From Alkalihalobacillus pseudalcaliphilus (GTDB lineage Bacteria; Bacillota; Bacilli; Bacillales; Bacillaceae_D): a stretch of DNA of 64,000 bases. The translations under genes were made by a program, and so were the position numbers. Each line of letters begins with the position of its first letter. The stretch's first letter is position 1. The notes below the pieces were generated by a model. That model saw nothing but the letters and a program-made list of their open reading frames with translations. It was not told where the DNA came from and searched no databases. Positions 26,468-35,713 of this stretch are shown here, one piece after another. The DNA lies in NCBI GenBank assembly GCA_001038565.1, contig LFJO01000002.1, positions 217,909-281,908 of the forward strand, read 5' to 3'.

Positions 26468-27076
26468 TTACTGATAAAGACCACCAGTGTACATATTCGT
26501 TAAATTCGAAATGATTTTCTCAAGCTCTATTTCATCCTCTTTTACACAATCCCACATGAACATTTCATTCGCATAAAACCATCCTCGCGCTAAAATCTCT
26601 GGTTGGAAAGAGGTTTTTGCTAGTTGTTCTTTTTGAGCATATTTAATGTCTAGACCGATTCTCTTAATAAAGCGTTCGCGAATAAGTGACCACCTTTCTT
26701 CGACTAAAGGTGAAGTGCCAATCGCTTCTTTGACAATCAACATCATTTCCTTCTCTTCAATCGCACACTCTAAAAATAGGCGAACTTGCTTAGATATTTG
26801 TTCGTGCGCATTCTCCGTGGTTTTTGGAGCAAAAGGTAAATCAGCAACTTCATAAAACTTAATGATAATCTCTTCCATGATTTCGATAAATAACACATCT
26901 TTATTTTTAAAATATACATAGGCTGTGCCATAACCGATATTTGCTTTTTTGATAATTTGAGAGATCGTTGCTTTTTGAAAACCATTTAGTAAAAAAATCT
27001 CCCTTCCAGCTTCAATTAATTTTCTCCTCGTTTCCCGTGCTTGTCGTTCTCTTGGAGTCAACTCAGTCTTGTTCAC
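26468..27076 (-). CDS. TetR family transcriptional regulator
   Basis: A 202-residue regulator with an N-terminal TetR helix-turn-helix (RRKLIEAGREIFLLNGFQKATISQIIKKANIGYGTAYVYFKNKDVLF, about residues 16-62, quoted in parts) and a helical ligand-binding domain. It precedes the OsmC gene and is divergent to the kynurenine genes, with a repeat module in between. Perfect and near-perfect 15-bp palindromes in the kynU promoter (27421-27449) have the form of TetR operators, so it may control tryptophan degradation; this is inference. Confidence 0.85.
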   Translation of the reverse strand: MNKTELTPRERQARETRRKLIEAGREIFLLNGFQKATISQIIKKANIGYGTAYVYFKNKDVLFIEIMEEIIIKFYEVADLPFAPKTTENAHEQISKQVRLFLECAIEEKEMMLIVKEAIGTSPLVEERWSLIRERFIKRIGLDIKYAQKEQLAKTSFQPEILARGWFYANEMFMWDCVKEDEIELEKIISNLTNMYTGGLYQ

Positions 27077-27093
27077 CTCAATTCACCTCACTT

Positions 27094-27411
27094 TTATATG
27101 AAAGTTGATACTCAAATGCGGAGCTCACCGCTACCGAAAATCATGCTCCGCAAAAATCGCGTAGCGCCGAACTCTTGCTTCGCTAGTGGACTTCGGCTCT
27201 GCAACTAGGTCCCATTGGAGTCTCCGCATGACTCGCCCGCTGGGTTACTACTAATTCTCAAGTTCTCAAAATAATCTAACACTATTCATTTAAAATGAAA
27301 ATGAACAAAAACTAATTGAATGAAGTTCCACCAGTTAAAGTGTCAAACACCACTTTCATCTTTATTGGTGGTGGAGCTGGTTATTGCTTCACCATGGGCG
27401 TTTAATATGGA
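27094..27411. repeat. Modular intergenic repeat, copy B (type 1)
   Basis: Same order as copy A: boundary TATATGAAAGTTGATAC, ATGCGGAG ... CTCCGCATG with inner pairing replaced by other sequence, CCGCTGGGTT, the TTCATTTAAAATGAA palindrome, AATTGAATGAA, then a stem TGGTGGAGC / GCTTCACCA at 27369-27394 and GGGCGTTTAATATGG as a decayed right box. The inner arms differ from copy A but still pair. It lies directly upstream of the kyn promoter. Confidence 0.8.
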
Positions 27412-27420
27412 AGAATTTCA

Positions 27421-27462
27421 TTGATATTATGTCATTGACATCATGTCAACTTCTATTATACA
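27421..27462 (+). promoter_or_regulatory. kyn promoter with palindromic operators
   Basis: TTGACA at 27435-27440 and TATACA at 27457-27462 (16-base spacer) form the promoter. Overlapping it, TTGACATCATGTCAA (27435-27449) is a perfect 15-bp palindrome, and TTGATATTATGTCAT (27421-27435) is a near copy 14 bp upstream. A repressor bound here would block transcription; the neighbouring TetR protein is the candidate. Confidence 0.7.
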
Positions 27463-27501
27463 ATCCAAATTAAGGAATGACTAGTTTTAGGAGGTAATTT
27501 T

Positions 27502-28791
27502 GTGAAAGAAAATGATAACGCTTTCTATGCATGTGAATATGCCGAGCGACGTGATGAGGAAGATCCATTAAAAAATTACCAGAAAGATTTTTATATGAAG
27601 CAAGGCACGATTTATTTAGATGGTAATTCGTTGGGTTTACTGTCAGTAAGGGCTGAGCGATCGCTGCTTGAACTTTTGGATTCATGGAAGCAGTTTGGAA
27701 TTGACGGTTGGACACAAGGACATTATCCTTGGTTTTATTTATCTGAAGATTTAGGTAAGAAAATGGCTCCGTTAGTTGGTGGAAAAGAAAAAGAATTGAT
27801 TGTGACGGGTTCAACTACAACGAATCTTCATCAGCTTGTAAGTGCTTTTTATGAGCCGCAGGGCCAAAGGACGAAAATTCTAGCAGATGAACTTAACTTT
27901 CCAAGTGATATTTATGCGTTAAAAAGTCAGTTGAAATTAAAAGGATATGAACCAGATAACCACCTCATTCAAGTAAAAAGCAGAGATGGTCAAACACTCC
28001 AAGAGAAGGATATTATAGCAGCCATGACTGAAGATGTTGCGTTAATTTTGTTACCGGCAGTACTTTATCGTAGTGGACAAATTTTGGATATGAAGCTCTT
28101 AACAGAGGAAGCACATAAACGTGGGATTGTAATTGGATTTGATTTATGTCATTCGATTGGGTCGATTCCTCACGAGCTTCATGATTGGGGCGTAGATTTT
28201 GCCTTTTGGTGTACATATAAGCACTTGAATGGTGGCCCAGGAAGTGTGGGTGCTTTATTTGTTCACGAGAAGCATTTTGGAAAGGAACCAGGTTTAGCTG
28301 GATGGTTTAGCTCCAAAAAAGAGAAGCAGTTTGATATGAAGCATGAGCTTGAGCATGCTGAAGATGCAGGAGCTTTTCAGATAGGAACTCCACATGTATT
28401 AAGTATCGCTCCTTTAATTGGTGCACTATCTTATTTTGAAGAAATCGGTATAGAGAAGATTAGAGAAAAATCTCTGCAACTTACGAATTATATGAAGGAG
28501 TTGCTAGAAGCTGAGCTTTCGGACTTTGATTTTGTTATTCAAAGCCCTAAGGAAGATGCTGTACGGGGAGGCCATTTATATTTAGAACACCCTGAAGCAG
28601 CAAGGATTTGTAAAGCATTAAAAGCTGAGAACATCATTCCGGATTTTCGAGCTCCACAAGGGATTCGTTTAGCACCTGTAGCTTTATATAATTCTTTCAA
28701 AGATGTTTGGAGAAGTGTACAAATCTTAAAGGATATAATGGTAGAAGAACGTTATAAAAAATATAAAAATGAACGCGATGTGGTTGCCTGA
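27502..28791 (+). CDS. kynU: Kynureninase
   Basis: A 429-residue PLP enzyme that cleaves kynurenine to anthranilate and alanine. [12 protein letters not shown] at the N-terminus, the aspartate that pairs with PLP in GFDLCHSIG (about 214) and the PLP lysine in [12 protein letters not shown] (Lys240) are intact; length is normal. GTG 27502 follows AGGAGGT. It is the first gene of the tryptophan-degradation block, with its TGA overlapping the kynB ATG. Confidence 0.95.
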   Translation: MKENDNAFYACEYAERRDEEDPLKNYQKDFYMKQGTIYLDGNSLGLLSVRAERSLLELLDSWKQFGIDGWTQGHYPWFYLSEDLGKKMAPLVGGKEKELIVTGSTTTNLHQLVSAFYEPQGQRTKILADELNFPSDIYALKSQLKLKGYEPDNHLIQVKSRDGQTLQEKDIIAAMTEDVALILLPAVLYRSGQILDMKLLTEEAHKRGIVIGFDLCHSIGSIPHELHDWGVDFAFWCTYKHLNGGPGSVGALFVHEKHFGKEPGLAGWFSSKKEKQFDMKHELEHAEDAGAFQIGTPHVLSIAPLIGALSYFEEIGIEKIREKSLQLTNYMKELLEAELSDFDFVIQSPKEDAVRGGHLYLEHPEAARICKALKAENIIPDFRAPQGIRLAPVALYNSFKDVWRSVQILKDIMVEERYKKYKNERDVVA

Positions 28792-29426
28792 TGAAAGGTA
28801 GAGAAAAAAGTTGGATAGATATATCACAGACTTTGCATACAGGCTTAGCACATTGGCCAGGTGATCGACCTTTTTCTTATCAAGTAACGTACTCGAAGGA
28901 GGAAACGGGTTCTGTTAACATTGGACAGATGGCGATGAGTCTACATTCAGGAACTCATGTTGATGCACCCTTTCATTATAAGAATGATGGAAATAAAATT
29001 CTTGATTTAGATATCAACGTATTTATTGGAAAGGCCAAAGTAATAGATGTCTCTGCTTATAAGGCGTTTGATGAAGCTGTCTTTAAAGCTTTCGATCTAG
29101 TAGGCGTGACCAGGCTTCTTTTAAAAACGTCTATTCCCAATAATCCTGACGTTTTTCCAAAGAATATTCCTTATATAACAGTGAGTGGGGCGGCCTATCT
29201 TTCTAATATCGGAATTAGGCTCATAGGCGTAGATGTTCCATCGGTTGACCCTCTTGATAGCAAGGAATTAGAGGGACACCATTCATTAGACAAGTTTGGC
29301 ATCCATATCGTTGAAAATCTCATGCTTGACCAAGTAGAGCAAGGTGAGTATGAGTTCATCGGCTTACCATTACCACTTAAGGATGCAGACGGAAGTCCAA
29401 TAAGAGCCGTCATACGACCGCTATAA
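28791..29426 (+). CDS. kynB: Kynurenine formamidase
   Basis: A 211-residue metal-dependent cyclase-type hydrolase that turns N-formylkynurenine into kynurenine. The signature LHSGTHVDAPFHY carries the zinc ligands; HHSLDKFGIHIVENL is the second conserved stretch. It overlaps kynU by one base (TGATG). The third enzyme of the path, kynA, lies 700 bases downstream behind a repeat cluster. Confidence 0.95.
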   Translation: MKGREKSWIDISQTLHTGLAHWPGDRPFSYQVTYSKEETGSVNIGQMAMSLHSGTHVDAPFHYKNDGNKILDLDINVFIGKAKVIDVSAYKAFDEAVFKAFDLVGVTRLLLKTSIPNNPDVFPKNIPYITVSGAAYLSNIGIRLIGVDVPSVDPLDSKELEGHHSLDKFGIHIVENLMLDQVEQGEYEFIGLPLPLKDADGSPIRAVIRPL

Positions 29427-29600
29427 AGCCGTATCCCCCAACGGCAAATCATGGGGGACTTGCTCCATTCACAAGCTGGATAACCAGCTAACATTAAGGC
29501 GTCAACTATCGCCACTAATCAATTTTCATAAAAACTTCTATGATGACTGCTGAAACAACTCATTACCAACAAATGAAATGGGGGCTGCCCTTAGCTTTTT
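29427..29600. other. Intergenic hairpins behind kynB
   Basis: TCCCCC near 29435 pairs with GGGGGA near 29452, and AGCTGG pairs with CCAGCT near 29475-29490. There is no T tract after either, so readthrough into the repeat cluster and kynA is possible. Confidence 0.4.
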
Positions 29601-29750
29601 GGATCTTCATTCACTATAATTTTTGTTCTGGTTCATTTAATGCATGCTGTAAGATTGATTCTGAACTTAAGAATTTAGTTTAACCCAGCGGAGCATAATT
29701 TCCGGTAGAGACGAGTAGTGCACCATGTTCGCACTAACTTTCATACAAAA
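29600..29750. repeat. Modular intergenic repeat, copy C1a (type 1, long hairpin deleted)
   Basis: In reverse orientation to copy A: the AT-rich body, TTTAACCCAGCGGA, then directly GCATAATTTCCGGTAGAGACGAG and the boundary ACTTTCATACAAAAA near 29740. The long GC-rich hairpin present in copies A and D is missing between CGGA and GCATAA. Confidence 0.7.
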
Positions 29751-29935
29751 AGCACATGGCGAAGCACGATTCACTTCGCCACCAACAAAAGTCAAAGTAG
29801 GGTTTTGTGCTTCGAATGGTGGCATTTCGTTTAATTTGCTTTAGTTTCTTTATTTGGTGGCATTTTGTTCAGTATGCATTGCTTCTTGGTTTGTTAGTTT
29901 TTATTACTTTTCATTCAATTGTTTTGTATAAGAAG
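29735..29935. repeat. Modular intergenic repeat, copy C1b
   Basis: Runs from boundary CTTTCATACAAA to boundary TTTTGTATAAGAAGTGTACG (about 29920). Contains the conserved stem TGGCGAAG / CTTCGCCA (29757-29781), CCACCAACAAAAGTCAAAGTAGGG and an AT-rich body homologous to 55025-55180 in the amylase leader. Confidence 0.75.
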
Positions 29936-30132
29936 TGTACGAACCACGAAGCCTGCACCAACCCGAGCGGAGGGAATGGGGAGGCCGACTCCTGCAGGAG
30001 GGAAGGGCCGGCTGAGATCCACTTGCGATAGCAAGTTAGCTCAGCGCCACCTGCGGAAAGCGTGCCCCCCATTCCCGTAGCGATCTTCGAAGAAGAGCAC
30101 ATGAGCTTTAGTAAACTTTCATACAAAAGGAG
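29922..30132 (+). repeat. Modular repeat copy C2, forming the kynA leader
   Basis: Starts with GAAGTGTACGAACCACGAAGCCTGCAC (quoted in overlap only: GTGTACGAACCA), then GGGAATGGGG, which pairs with CCCCATTCCC near 30070, enclosing an inner stem GCTGAG ... ACTTGC gata GCAAGT ... CTCAGC. The last 65 bases (30068-30132) differ at only three positions from 55259-55323 and end in ACAAAAGGAG, which is the Shine-Dalgarno sequence of kynA. Confidence 0.8.
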
Positions 30133-30139
30133 GCTTTTA

Positions 30140-31000
30140 ATGATGAGTGACCACGAACAAACACATCAAAACAAAGCAGCAACGAATGAAAAGGGAATTC
30201 ATACGGACTTTAAAAATAATATGACATATGGTGAGTACTTAAATCTGGATAAAATCTTATCAGGTCAAAATCGTTTATCTGACCACCATGATGAAATGCT
30301 TTTTATTGTTATACACCAAGTAAGTGAATTATGGATGAAACTCATTTTACACGAAACAACAGCAGCCATTGACTCCATTCAAAAAGGTGATTTGCAGACA
30401 TCCTTTAAACAACTAGCACGAGTTTCAAAGATTCAATCACAGATTATTCAAGGGTGGGATGTCTTATCGACGTTAACACCTGCAGAATATATGGAATTCC
30501 GTGATTCACTCGGACAAGCATCAGGATTCCAATCCTATCAATACCGACTTATTGAATTTGCATTAGGTTACAAAACGAGCCATATTTTAAAAATCTACGA
30601 GAAGGATGAAGAGTTACATCAAATGCTTGTCAAAGCTTATGAAGCACCTAGCCTATATGACGTTTCAATTCAAGCCTTAGCAAAAGCGGGCCTTCCGATT
30701 AACCCTCAGCTATTAAATCGCGATTATACGAAAGCTTATGAGCCAGATGATTCTGTAAAAGATTCTTGGCTAGAAGTGTATCGTAATGTAGATAAATATT
30801 GGGATTTATACCAGCTCGGTGAAAAGCTCGTCGATATTGAGGATTGGTTACAGCAATGGCGTTTCCGTCATATGAAAACGGTTGAAAGAATTATCGGTTT
30901 CAAAGTAGGTACAGGGGGATCTTCTGGTGTCAATTATTTGAAACGTGTTCTCGATCAGCGTTTCTTCCCTGAGTTATGGGATTTAAGGACAGAGATTTAA
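30140..31000 (+). CDS. kynA: Tryptophan 2,3-dioxygenase
   Basis: A 286-residue heme enzyme that opens the indole ring of tryptophan to N-formylkynurenine, the first step of the path whose later enzymes are encoded at 27502-29426. Conserved parts are [43 protein letters not shown] and, at the C-terminus, [11 protein letters not shown] with the heme-ligand histidine, then [11 protein letters not shown]. The frame is open to 30062, but that part lies inside a repeat; ATG 30140 (or 30143) stands behind AGGAGG at 30128-30133. Confidence 0.95.
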   Translation: MMSDHEQTHQNKAATNEKGIHTDFKNNMTYGEYLNLDKILSGQNRLSDHHDEMLFIVIHQVSELWMKLILHETTAAIDSIQKGDLQTSFKQLARVSKIQSQIIQGWDVLSTLTPAEYMEFRDSLGQASGFQSYQYRLIEFALGYKTSHILKIYEKDEELHQMLVKAYEAPSLYDVSIQALAKAGLPINPQLLNRDYTKAYEPDDSVKDSWLEVYRNVDKYWDLYQLGEKLVDIEDWLQQWRFRHMKTVERIIGFKVGTGGSSGVNYLKRVLDQRFFPELWDLRTEI

Positions 31001-31019
31001 TGAATCTATCAATCTATTT

Positions 31020-31046
31020 CCTGACTCAACCCTCTCTTGAGTCAGG
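31020..31046 (+). terminator. Hairpin between kynA and the transporter gene
   Basis: Perfect 10-bp stem CCTGACTCAA / TTGAGTCAGG with a seven-base loop. No T tract follows, and the ribosome binding site of the next gene begins six bases on, so it may be a weak terminator, a processing site or an mRNA-stabilising hairpin rather than a full stop. Confidence 0.5.
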
Positions 31047-31063
31047 AGAATGTGAGGTGGACT

Positions 31064-32404
31064 ATGGAGAATACGAGAGAGCAATGGTCTTCTAAGTTTG
31101 GCTTTATTTTAGCCACAGCAGGTGCAGCAATTGGTTTAGGAGCAATTTGGAAGTTCCCGTATGTTGCTGGAATGAATGGCGGCGGTGCTTTTTTAATTTT
31201 GTTTATCGTGTTTACAGTTTTTATTGGCCTTTCTATGCTAGTATCAGAATTTATCATAGGAAGAGGGGCGAAAAAAGAAGCGGTTTCAGCGTATAAAAAG
31301 CTTGCTCCAAATAGCTTTTGGGTACATGTTGGACGACTAGGTGTCGTTGGCTGTTTCTTATTACTGTCTTTTTATAGTGTTGTAGGCGGCTGGATTATGC
31401 TATATTCAGGGCTTGCAGTTACCGGAAATGTCATCTCGGCAGATGCGAATTATGGTCAGCTATTCGACCAGATTACAGCCTCGCCATGGATGGGTTTAGT
31501 AGGGTTAGCTCTCTTCTTAATTTTGAATGTCATTGTCCTATCCTTTGGTATTAAAAATGGAATTGAAAAAGCAAATAAGTATTTAATGCCTTTGCTTTTT
31601 ATTTTCTTTATAATTCTTGTTGTTCGTGCATTAACTTTAGATGGAGCAATGGAAGGAGTTCGTTTCTTCTTATATCCAGACTTCTCTTTAATGACAAGTG
31701 AAGGAGTGCTTTATGCATTAGGACAATCTTTCTTCTCTTTAGCTGTTGGTTTTTCTTGTATGGTTACATATAGTTCTTATTTAAATCAAAAAGAAAGTAT
31801 TCCGCAAGCCGCATCATCGGTTGCAGTGATGAATATTTTTGTATCTATTTTGGCAGGTTTGGCGATTTTTCCAGTTGTTTTTGCGTTTGGACTTGAACCG
31901 GCAGAGGGGCCAGGATTATTGTTTATCGTTCTTCCTTCCGCATTCTCACAAATGCCACTTGGGGAAGTATTTCTCGCCATCTTTTTACTGCTTTTTTTAT
32001 TTGCAACGTTAACTTCTTCATTCAGTTTATTAGAAATCATTATTTCGGCTTTTACAGAAGATAAAAAACGTTCCCGAATAAAAGTTGCTTGGGTTTCTGG
32101 AATGATCGTCTTTTTTGCAGGAATTCCAGCTGCCTTATCATTTGGTATTCTTGAAAATGTAGAATTATTTGGGATGAATGTATTTGATTTAACGGATTAT
32201 TTGGTCAGTAATATCATGCTTCCGCTTGGTAGTTTACTCATTGCTTTGTTTATTTCCTATAAAATGGATAAACAGCTTGTGAAGAGCCAATTCCGAGCAG
32301 GAAACTCTTTATCGTCAAATTGGTTAAATACGTGGATTTTCCTCATGAGATATATCGTTCCACTAACGATTATCATTGTGTTTGTAGGATTAATAATAGG
32401 TTAG
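31064..32404 (+). CDS. Sodium-dependent transporter of the NSS (SNF) family
   Basis: A 446-residue Na+ symporter of the LeuT/TnaT family with 11-12 predicted helices. The signature GAAIGLGAIWKFPYVAGMNG, with the unwound part of helix 1 that binds Na+ and substrate, is intact, and helix 6 carries SFFSLAVGFSCMVTYSSY. Family members carry amino acids such as tryptophan or branched-chain ones. Its place right after kynA suggests that it imports tryptophan for this pathway. ATG 31064 follows TGAGGTGG. Confidence 0.88.
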   Translation: MENTREQWSSKFGFILATAGAAIGLGAIWKFPYVAGMNGGGAFLILFIVFTVFIGLSMLVSEFIIGRGAKKEAVSAYKKLAPNSFWVHVGRLGVVGCFLLLSFYSVVGGWIMLYSGLAVTGNVISADANYGQLFDQITASPWMGLVGLALFLILNVIVLSFGIKNGIEKANKYLMPLLFIFFIILVVRALTLDGAMEGVRFFLYPDFSLMTSEGVLYALGQSFFSLAVGFSCMVTYSSYLNQKESIPQAASSVAVMNIFVSILAGLAIFPVVFAFGLEPAEGPGLLFIVLPSAFSQMPLGEVFLAIFLLLFLFATLTSSFSLLEIIISAFTEDKKRSRIKVAWVSGMIVFFAGIPAALSFGILENVELFGMNVFDLTDYLVSNIMLPLGSLLIALFISYKMDKQLVKSQFRAGNSLSSNWLNTWIFLMRYIVPLTIIIVFVGLIIG

Positions 32405-32843
32405 TAGAATGAATTTAGTCAGTAAATGGATATGGTAACTTAGCGGACCTCTTTTTGGATGAAGGGACGGGAAGTAGGATTAGGACTGGTGAGAATAATC
32501 ATTGCGTTGTGCCGAGTGCAAGAAAAGAAGTAGCAACACTAGCTCGCAAAAAGGTAGCTTATGTTGCAAGATAAGACAAAAAGTAACGCCAGAATAAAAG
32601 AATTCTGGCAGAACGATCATAGAAAGTCCGCTGATATTTTAGAGATAAAGTATCAGCGGGCTTTCTTCGATTGGAGTGAGTGGGTTATTTTATTTTCCTT
32701 TCAATTAAGGAGATATGAAAATACGAACGTACAAGTTTTGGGTTAATATCAACAGGATAAGTGAATAAGGAAGGAAATTAGGCTTTATAATCTGAGTTTA
32801 ATCAGGCTAACGCAATTTTTATCAGAAAATTTGTTAAATAGTA
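32405..32843. other. Intergenic region with terminator hairpins
   Basis: Two hairpins follow the transporter: GCCAGAAT / ATTCTGGC (32588-32609) and AAAGTCCGCTGATA / TATCAGCGGGCTTT (32623-32664, one wobble), the latter with a T-rich end, probably ending the kyn transcript. A frame at 32561-32746 runs through both hairpins and is not a gene. A short frame ending at about 32573 (VPSARKEVATLARKKVAYVAR) may be the tail of a lost gene. An AraR-like box ATACGAACGTACAAGT is at 32721-32736. Confidence 0.5.
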
Positions 32844-32898
32844 TTGATCGGTAAATGTAATTAGATATATAATAAAAACAGAATCTTGTACGTATAAG
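32844..32898 (+). promoter_or_regulatory. ara promoter with AraR-like operator
   Basis: TTGATC (32844-32849) and TATAAT (32868-32873) with an 18-base spacer; then CTTGTACGTATAAG (32885-32898), a near-palindrome close to the Bacillus AraR site (core TTGTACGTACAA). A second AraR-like box lies about 160 bp upstream at 32721-32736, so looping is possible. Confidence 0.6.
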
Positions 32899-32975
32899 TT
32901 GAGACACCTGATGTATGAAGTAGAACATTCCGGAACAAAGACTTTAAGGAGGTAGATAGAGAGTTTACCTAATGT

Positions 32976-32989
32976 TGTAAGCGTATTCT
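32976..32989 (+). promoter_or_regulatory. Possible CcpA (cre) site
   Basis: TGTAAGCGTATTCT matches the Bacillus cre consensus TGWAANCGNTNWCA at 12 of 14 positions. It lies in the transcribed leader of the arabinose operon, where it could mediate glucose repression. Confidence 0.45.
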
Positions 32990-33024
32990 TATATCATTAT
33001 TAATTATAATTGGGGGAATGATTT

Positions 33025-34101
33025 ATGAAAAACATATGGTATGTCATCCTGGTATTGAGCTTATTCGCTTTAGCAGCTTGTGGAAGTGATTCGACGGGAA
33101 GCGGTGAATCGAATGGTTATAAGGTTGGTCTTGCTATGCCAACACAATCATCAGAGCGTTGGGTTAAAGATGGCGAGAATATGGAAGCTGAATTTGAGGC
33201 GCTCGGTTATGAAGTGGACTTACAATATGCCGAGGATGTTGTTCAAACCCAGGTATCACAAATTGAAAACATGATCACACAAGGTGTGGACCTTCTTGTC
33301 ATTGCTTCTATTGATGGTGAGGCACTAACGAGTGTATTAGAAATGGCAGAAGCATCTAATATACCTGTTGTAGCCTATGACCGATTAATTATGAACAGTG
33401 AACATGTTAGTTATTATGCCACTTTTGATAATTATGAGGTTGGTGTTTTACAAGGTCAATATATTGAGGAAAGCTTAGGTTTGGCTGATGGTGAAGGGCC
33501 ATTTAATATGGAGCTTTTTGGCGGATCGCCTGACGATAATAATGCTTATTTCTTCTGGGATGGGGCTATGTCGATTTTACAACCTTATATTGATGAAGGA
33601 CAATTAGTAGTTCGAAGTGGTCAAACGAATTTTGAACAAGGTGCAACTTTAAGATGGGACGGGGCATTAGCACAGGAAAGAATGGATAATTTATTAAGTG
33701 CCCATTATGCCAGTGAGGATATTGATGTCGTGTATTCACCATTTGACGGTATTAGTCGTGGTATTATTTCATCCTTAAGTTCTGTCGGTTATGGGACAGA
33801 TAGTAAGCCGATGCCGGTTATCACGGGACAGGATGCTGAATTGTCATCTGTGAAATATATCATTTCTGGTGAACAAACGCAGACGATTTTTAAAGATACA
33901 AGAGAGCTAGCCAAACAGGCGGTAAATATGGCTGATGCTATTTTGCAAGATGGAGAAGCAGAAATTAATGATACGGAAACGTATGACAACGGAGCGAAAG
34001 TAGTCCCTTCTTATTTATTAGAACCGATTTCCGTTGATGTTAATAATTATGAAGAGGTTCTGGTTGAAAGCGGTTACTATACAGAGGATGATCTTCAGTA
34101 A
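33025..34101 (+). CDS. Sugar ABC transporter substrate-binding lipoprotein (ChvE-like)
   Basis: A 358-residue lipoprotein: signal peptide with lipobox LAAC (Cys19), then a type I periplasmic-binding fold as in ChvE/XylF ([20 protein letters not shown], the loop [21 protein letters not shown], and DRLIMNS). It binds a monosaccharide outside the membrane and delivers it to the ATPase and permease encoded next. Its operon with araD, araB and araA makes L-arabinose the likely ligand. ATG 33025 follows GGGGG. Confidence 0.9.
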   Translation: MKNIWYVILVLSLFALAACGSDSTGSGESNGYKVGLAMPTQSSERWVKDGENMEAEFEALGYEVDLQYAEDVVQTQVSQIENMITQGVDLLVIASIDGEALTSVLEMAEASNIPVVAYDRLIMNSEHVSYYATFDNYEVGVLQGQYIEESLGLADGEGPFNMELFGGSPDDNNAYFFWDGAMSILQPYIDEGQLVVRSGQTNFEQGATLRWDGALAQERMDNLLSAHYASEDIDVVYSPFDGISRGIISSLSSVGYGTDSKPMPVITGQDAELSSVKYIISGEQTQTIFKDTRELAKQAVNMADAILQDGEAEINDTETYDNGAKVVPSYLLEPISVDVNNYEEVLVESGYYTEDDLQ

Positions 34102-34178
34102 GTGATAAATGAGAGATGGCTTAGTTGACGTTCTAAGCCATCTTCCTTCCTTTTTAAAGATGGAAAGGTGTGAGTAGG

Positions 34179-35711
34179 TTGGAAAAAATCATACTAGAGA
34201 TGAAACATATCAATAAAAGCTTTCCCGGTGTAAAAGCGTTAGATGATGTAAATTTTCAAGTGATGGATGGAGAAATTCATGCATTAATTGGAGAAAATGG
34301 TGCAGGAAAATCAACATTAATGAAAGTTCTTAGTGGTGTCCATCCTTATGGGAGTTATGACGGCGATATTGTTTATCAGAATGAGTTATGTCAGTTCAAG
34401 GATATAAATGATAGTGAAAAACAAGGCATTGTCATCATTCATCAAGAGCTCGCGTTAATTCCTGAGCTTTCAATTGCCGAGAATATTTTCCTAGGAAATG
34501 AACAAGCGAAAAAGGGAATTATTAATTGGCGTGACACGATTTTAAAAACAAAAGAATTATTAGCGAAAGTGAACTTGCGTGTTGATCCTGAAGAAAAGAT
34601 AAAAAATATCGGAGTAGGACAACAGCAATTGGTAGAGATTGCGAAAGCCTTGTCTAAGGAAGTGAAGCTACTTATTTTAGATGAGCCGACCTCCTCTTTA
34701 AATGAAGAAGATAGTGAGAATCTATTAAACTTGTTGAGGGAGTTTCAAAAGCAAGGAATTACCTCTGTCTTAATCTCACATAAGCTAAAAGAATTGTTAA
34801 GTATTGCTGATCGTTTAACGATTTTGCGTGATGGTCAAACGGTGCATACATTATCCGTTCAAGAAGACAAAGTGACGGAGCCCGTCATTATAAAAGGGAT
34901 GGTAGGAAGGGATTTAAGCCAATTATTCCCCGAACGAAAGGCAGAAATTGGCGATGTATATTTTGAAGTGAAGAACTGGCAGGTCGACCACCCCATTACG
35001 GCTTCCAAAAAATTAATTAGTGATTTGAACCTCCATGTAAAAAAGGGGGAGGTTGTAGGTTTAGCAGGCTTAATGGGAGCAGGAAGAACAGAATTTGCGA
35101 TGAGTTTATTCGGTCGAACTTACGGAAAGAACATTTCTGGTGAGGTTTTTAAAGATGGTCAATCAATTCGTGTAAAAACTGTCGATAAGGCCATTGAAAA
35201 CGGTATCGCTTATGTATCTGAGAATAGAAAGGAATATGGCTTGATTTTAGAAGAAAGTGTTCGTCGAAATTTAACGTTGGCTAATTTAACATCGATTTCA
35301 CAAGCAAAAGTACTAAATCTGCATGATGAAGTGAAAAAGGCTGAAGAGTTAAAGGAAAGAATGAATGTAAAAACTCCTTCTATTGAACAAAAGGTTGGTA
35401 ATTTAAGTGGGGGAAATCAGCAGAAGGTTGTATTAGGTAAATGGATACATACTGAGCCCGATGTCCTCATTTTAGATGAACCAACAAGAGGAATTGATGT
35501 TGGAGCTAAATTCGAAATATACAAAATTATAAATGAATTGGCGGAGAAGGGTAAAAGTATCCTATTTATCTCTTCAGAGTTACCTGAATTACTAGGGATG
35601 TGTGACAGAATTTACACCTTGAACAGAGGCCAGATAACAGGTGAAGTTCCGATTGAAGAAGCGAACCAGGAAACATTGATGACTTATATGACGGAATTAG
35701 GGAGGGCTTAA
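34179..35711 (+). CDS. Sugar ABC transporter ATP-binding protein (GguA/MmsA-like)
   Basis: A 510-residue ATPase with two fused nucleotide-binding domains. The first has Walker [10 protein letters not shown] and Walker [11 protein letters not shown]; the second has the degenerate Walker A (LMGAGRTEF) typical of CUT2 sugar transporters, with LSGGNQQK and [17 protein letters not shown] 34179 is preferred, nine bases behind AAAGGT; GTG 34170 is too close. It ends two bases before the permease gene. Confidence 0.92.
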   Translation: MEKIILEMKHINKSFPGVKALDDVNFQVMDGEIHALIGENGAGKSTLMKVLSGVHPYGSYDGDIVYQNELCQFKDINDSEKQGIVIIHQELALIPELSIAENIFLGNEQAKKGIINWRDTILKTKELLAKVNLRVDPEEKIKNIGVGQQQLVEIAKALSKEVKLLILDEPTSSLNEEDSENLLNLLREFQKQGITSVLISHKLKELLSIADRLTILRDGQTVHTLSVQEDKVTEPVIIKGMVGRDLSQLFPERKAEIGDVYFEVKNWQVDHPITASKKLISDLNLHVKKGEVVGLAGLMGAGRTEFAMSLFGRTYGKNISGEVFKDGQSIRVKTVDKAIENGIAYVSENRKEYGLILEESVRRNLTLANLTSISQAKVLNLHDEVKKAEELKERMNVKTPSIEQKVGNLSGGNQQKVVLGKWIHTEPDVLILDEPTRGIDVGAKFEIYKIINELAEKGKSILFISSELPELLGMCDRIYTLNRGQITGEVPIEEANQETLMTYMTELGRA

Positions 35712-35713
35712 AG

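Noticed and set aside
25407..30132. Classical insertion sequence or transposon
   Set aside because: No transposase or recombinase frame is found in or next to any repeat copy, and the copies lack consistent terminal inverted repeats.
29807..30139. Open frames within the kynA leader (including an upstream extension of kynA)
   Set aside because: They run through repeat modules C1b and C2; the strong ribosome binding site before ATG 30140 marks the real start.
32561..32746. 61-codon frame behind the NSS transporter
   Set aside because: It is made up mainly of the two terminator-like hairpins at 32588-32664.
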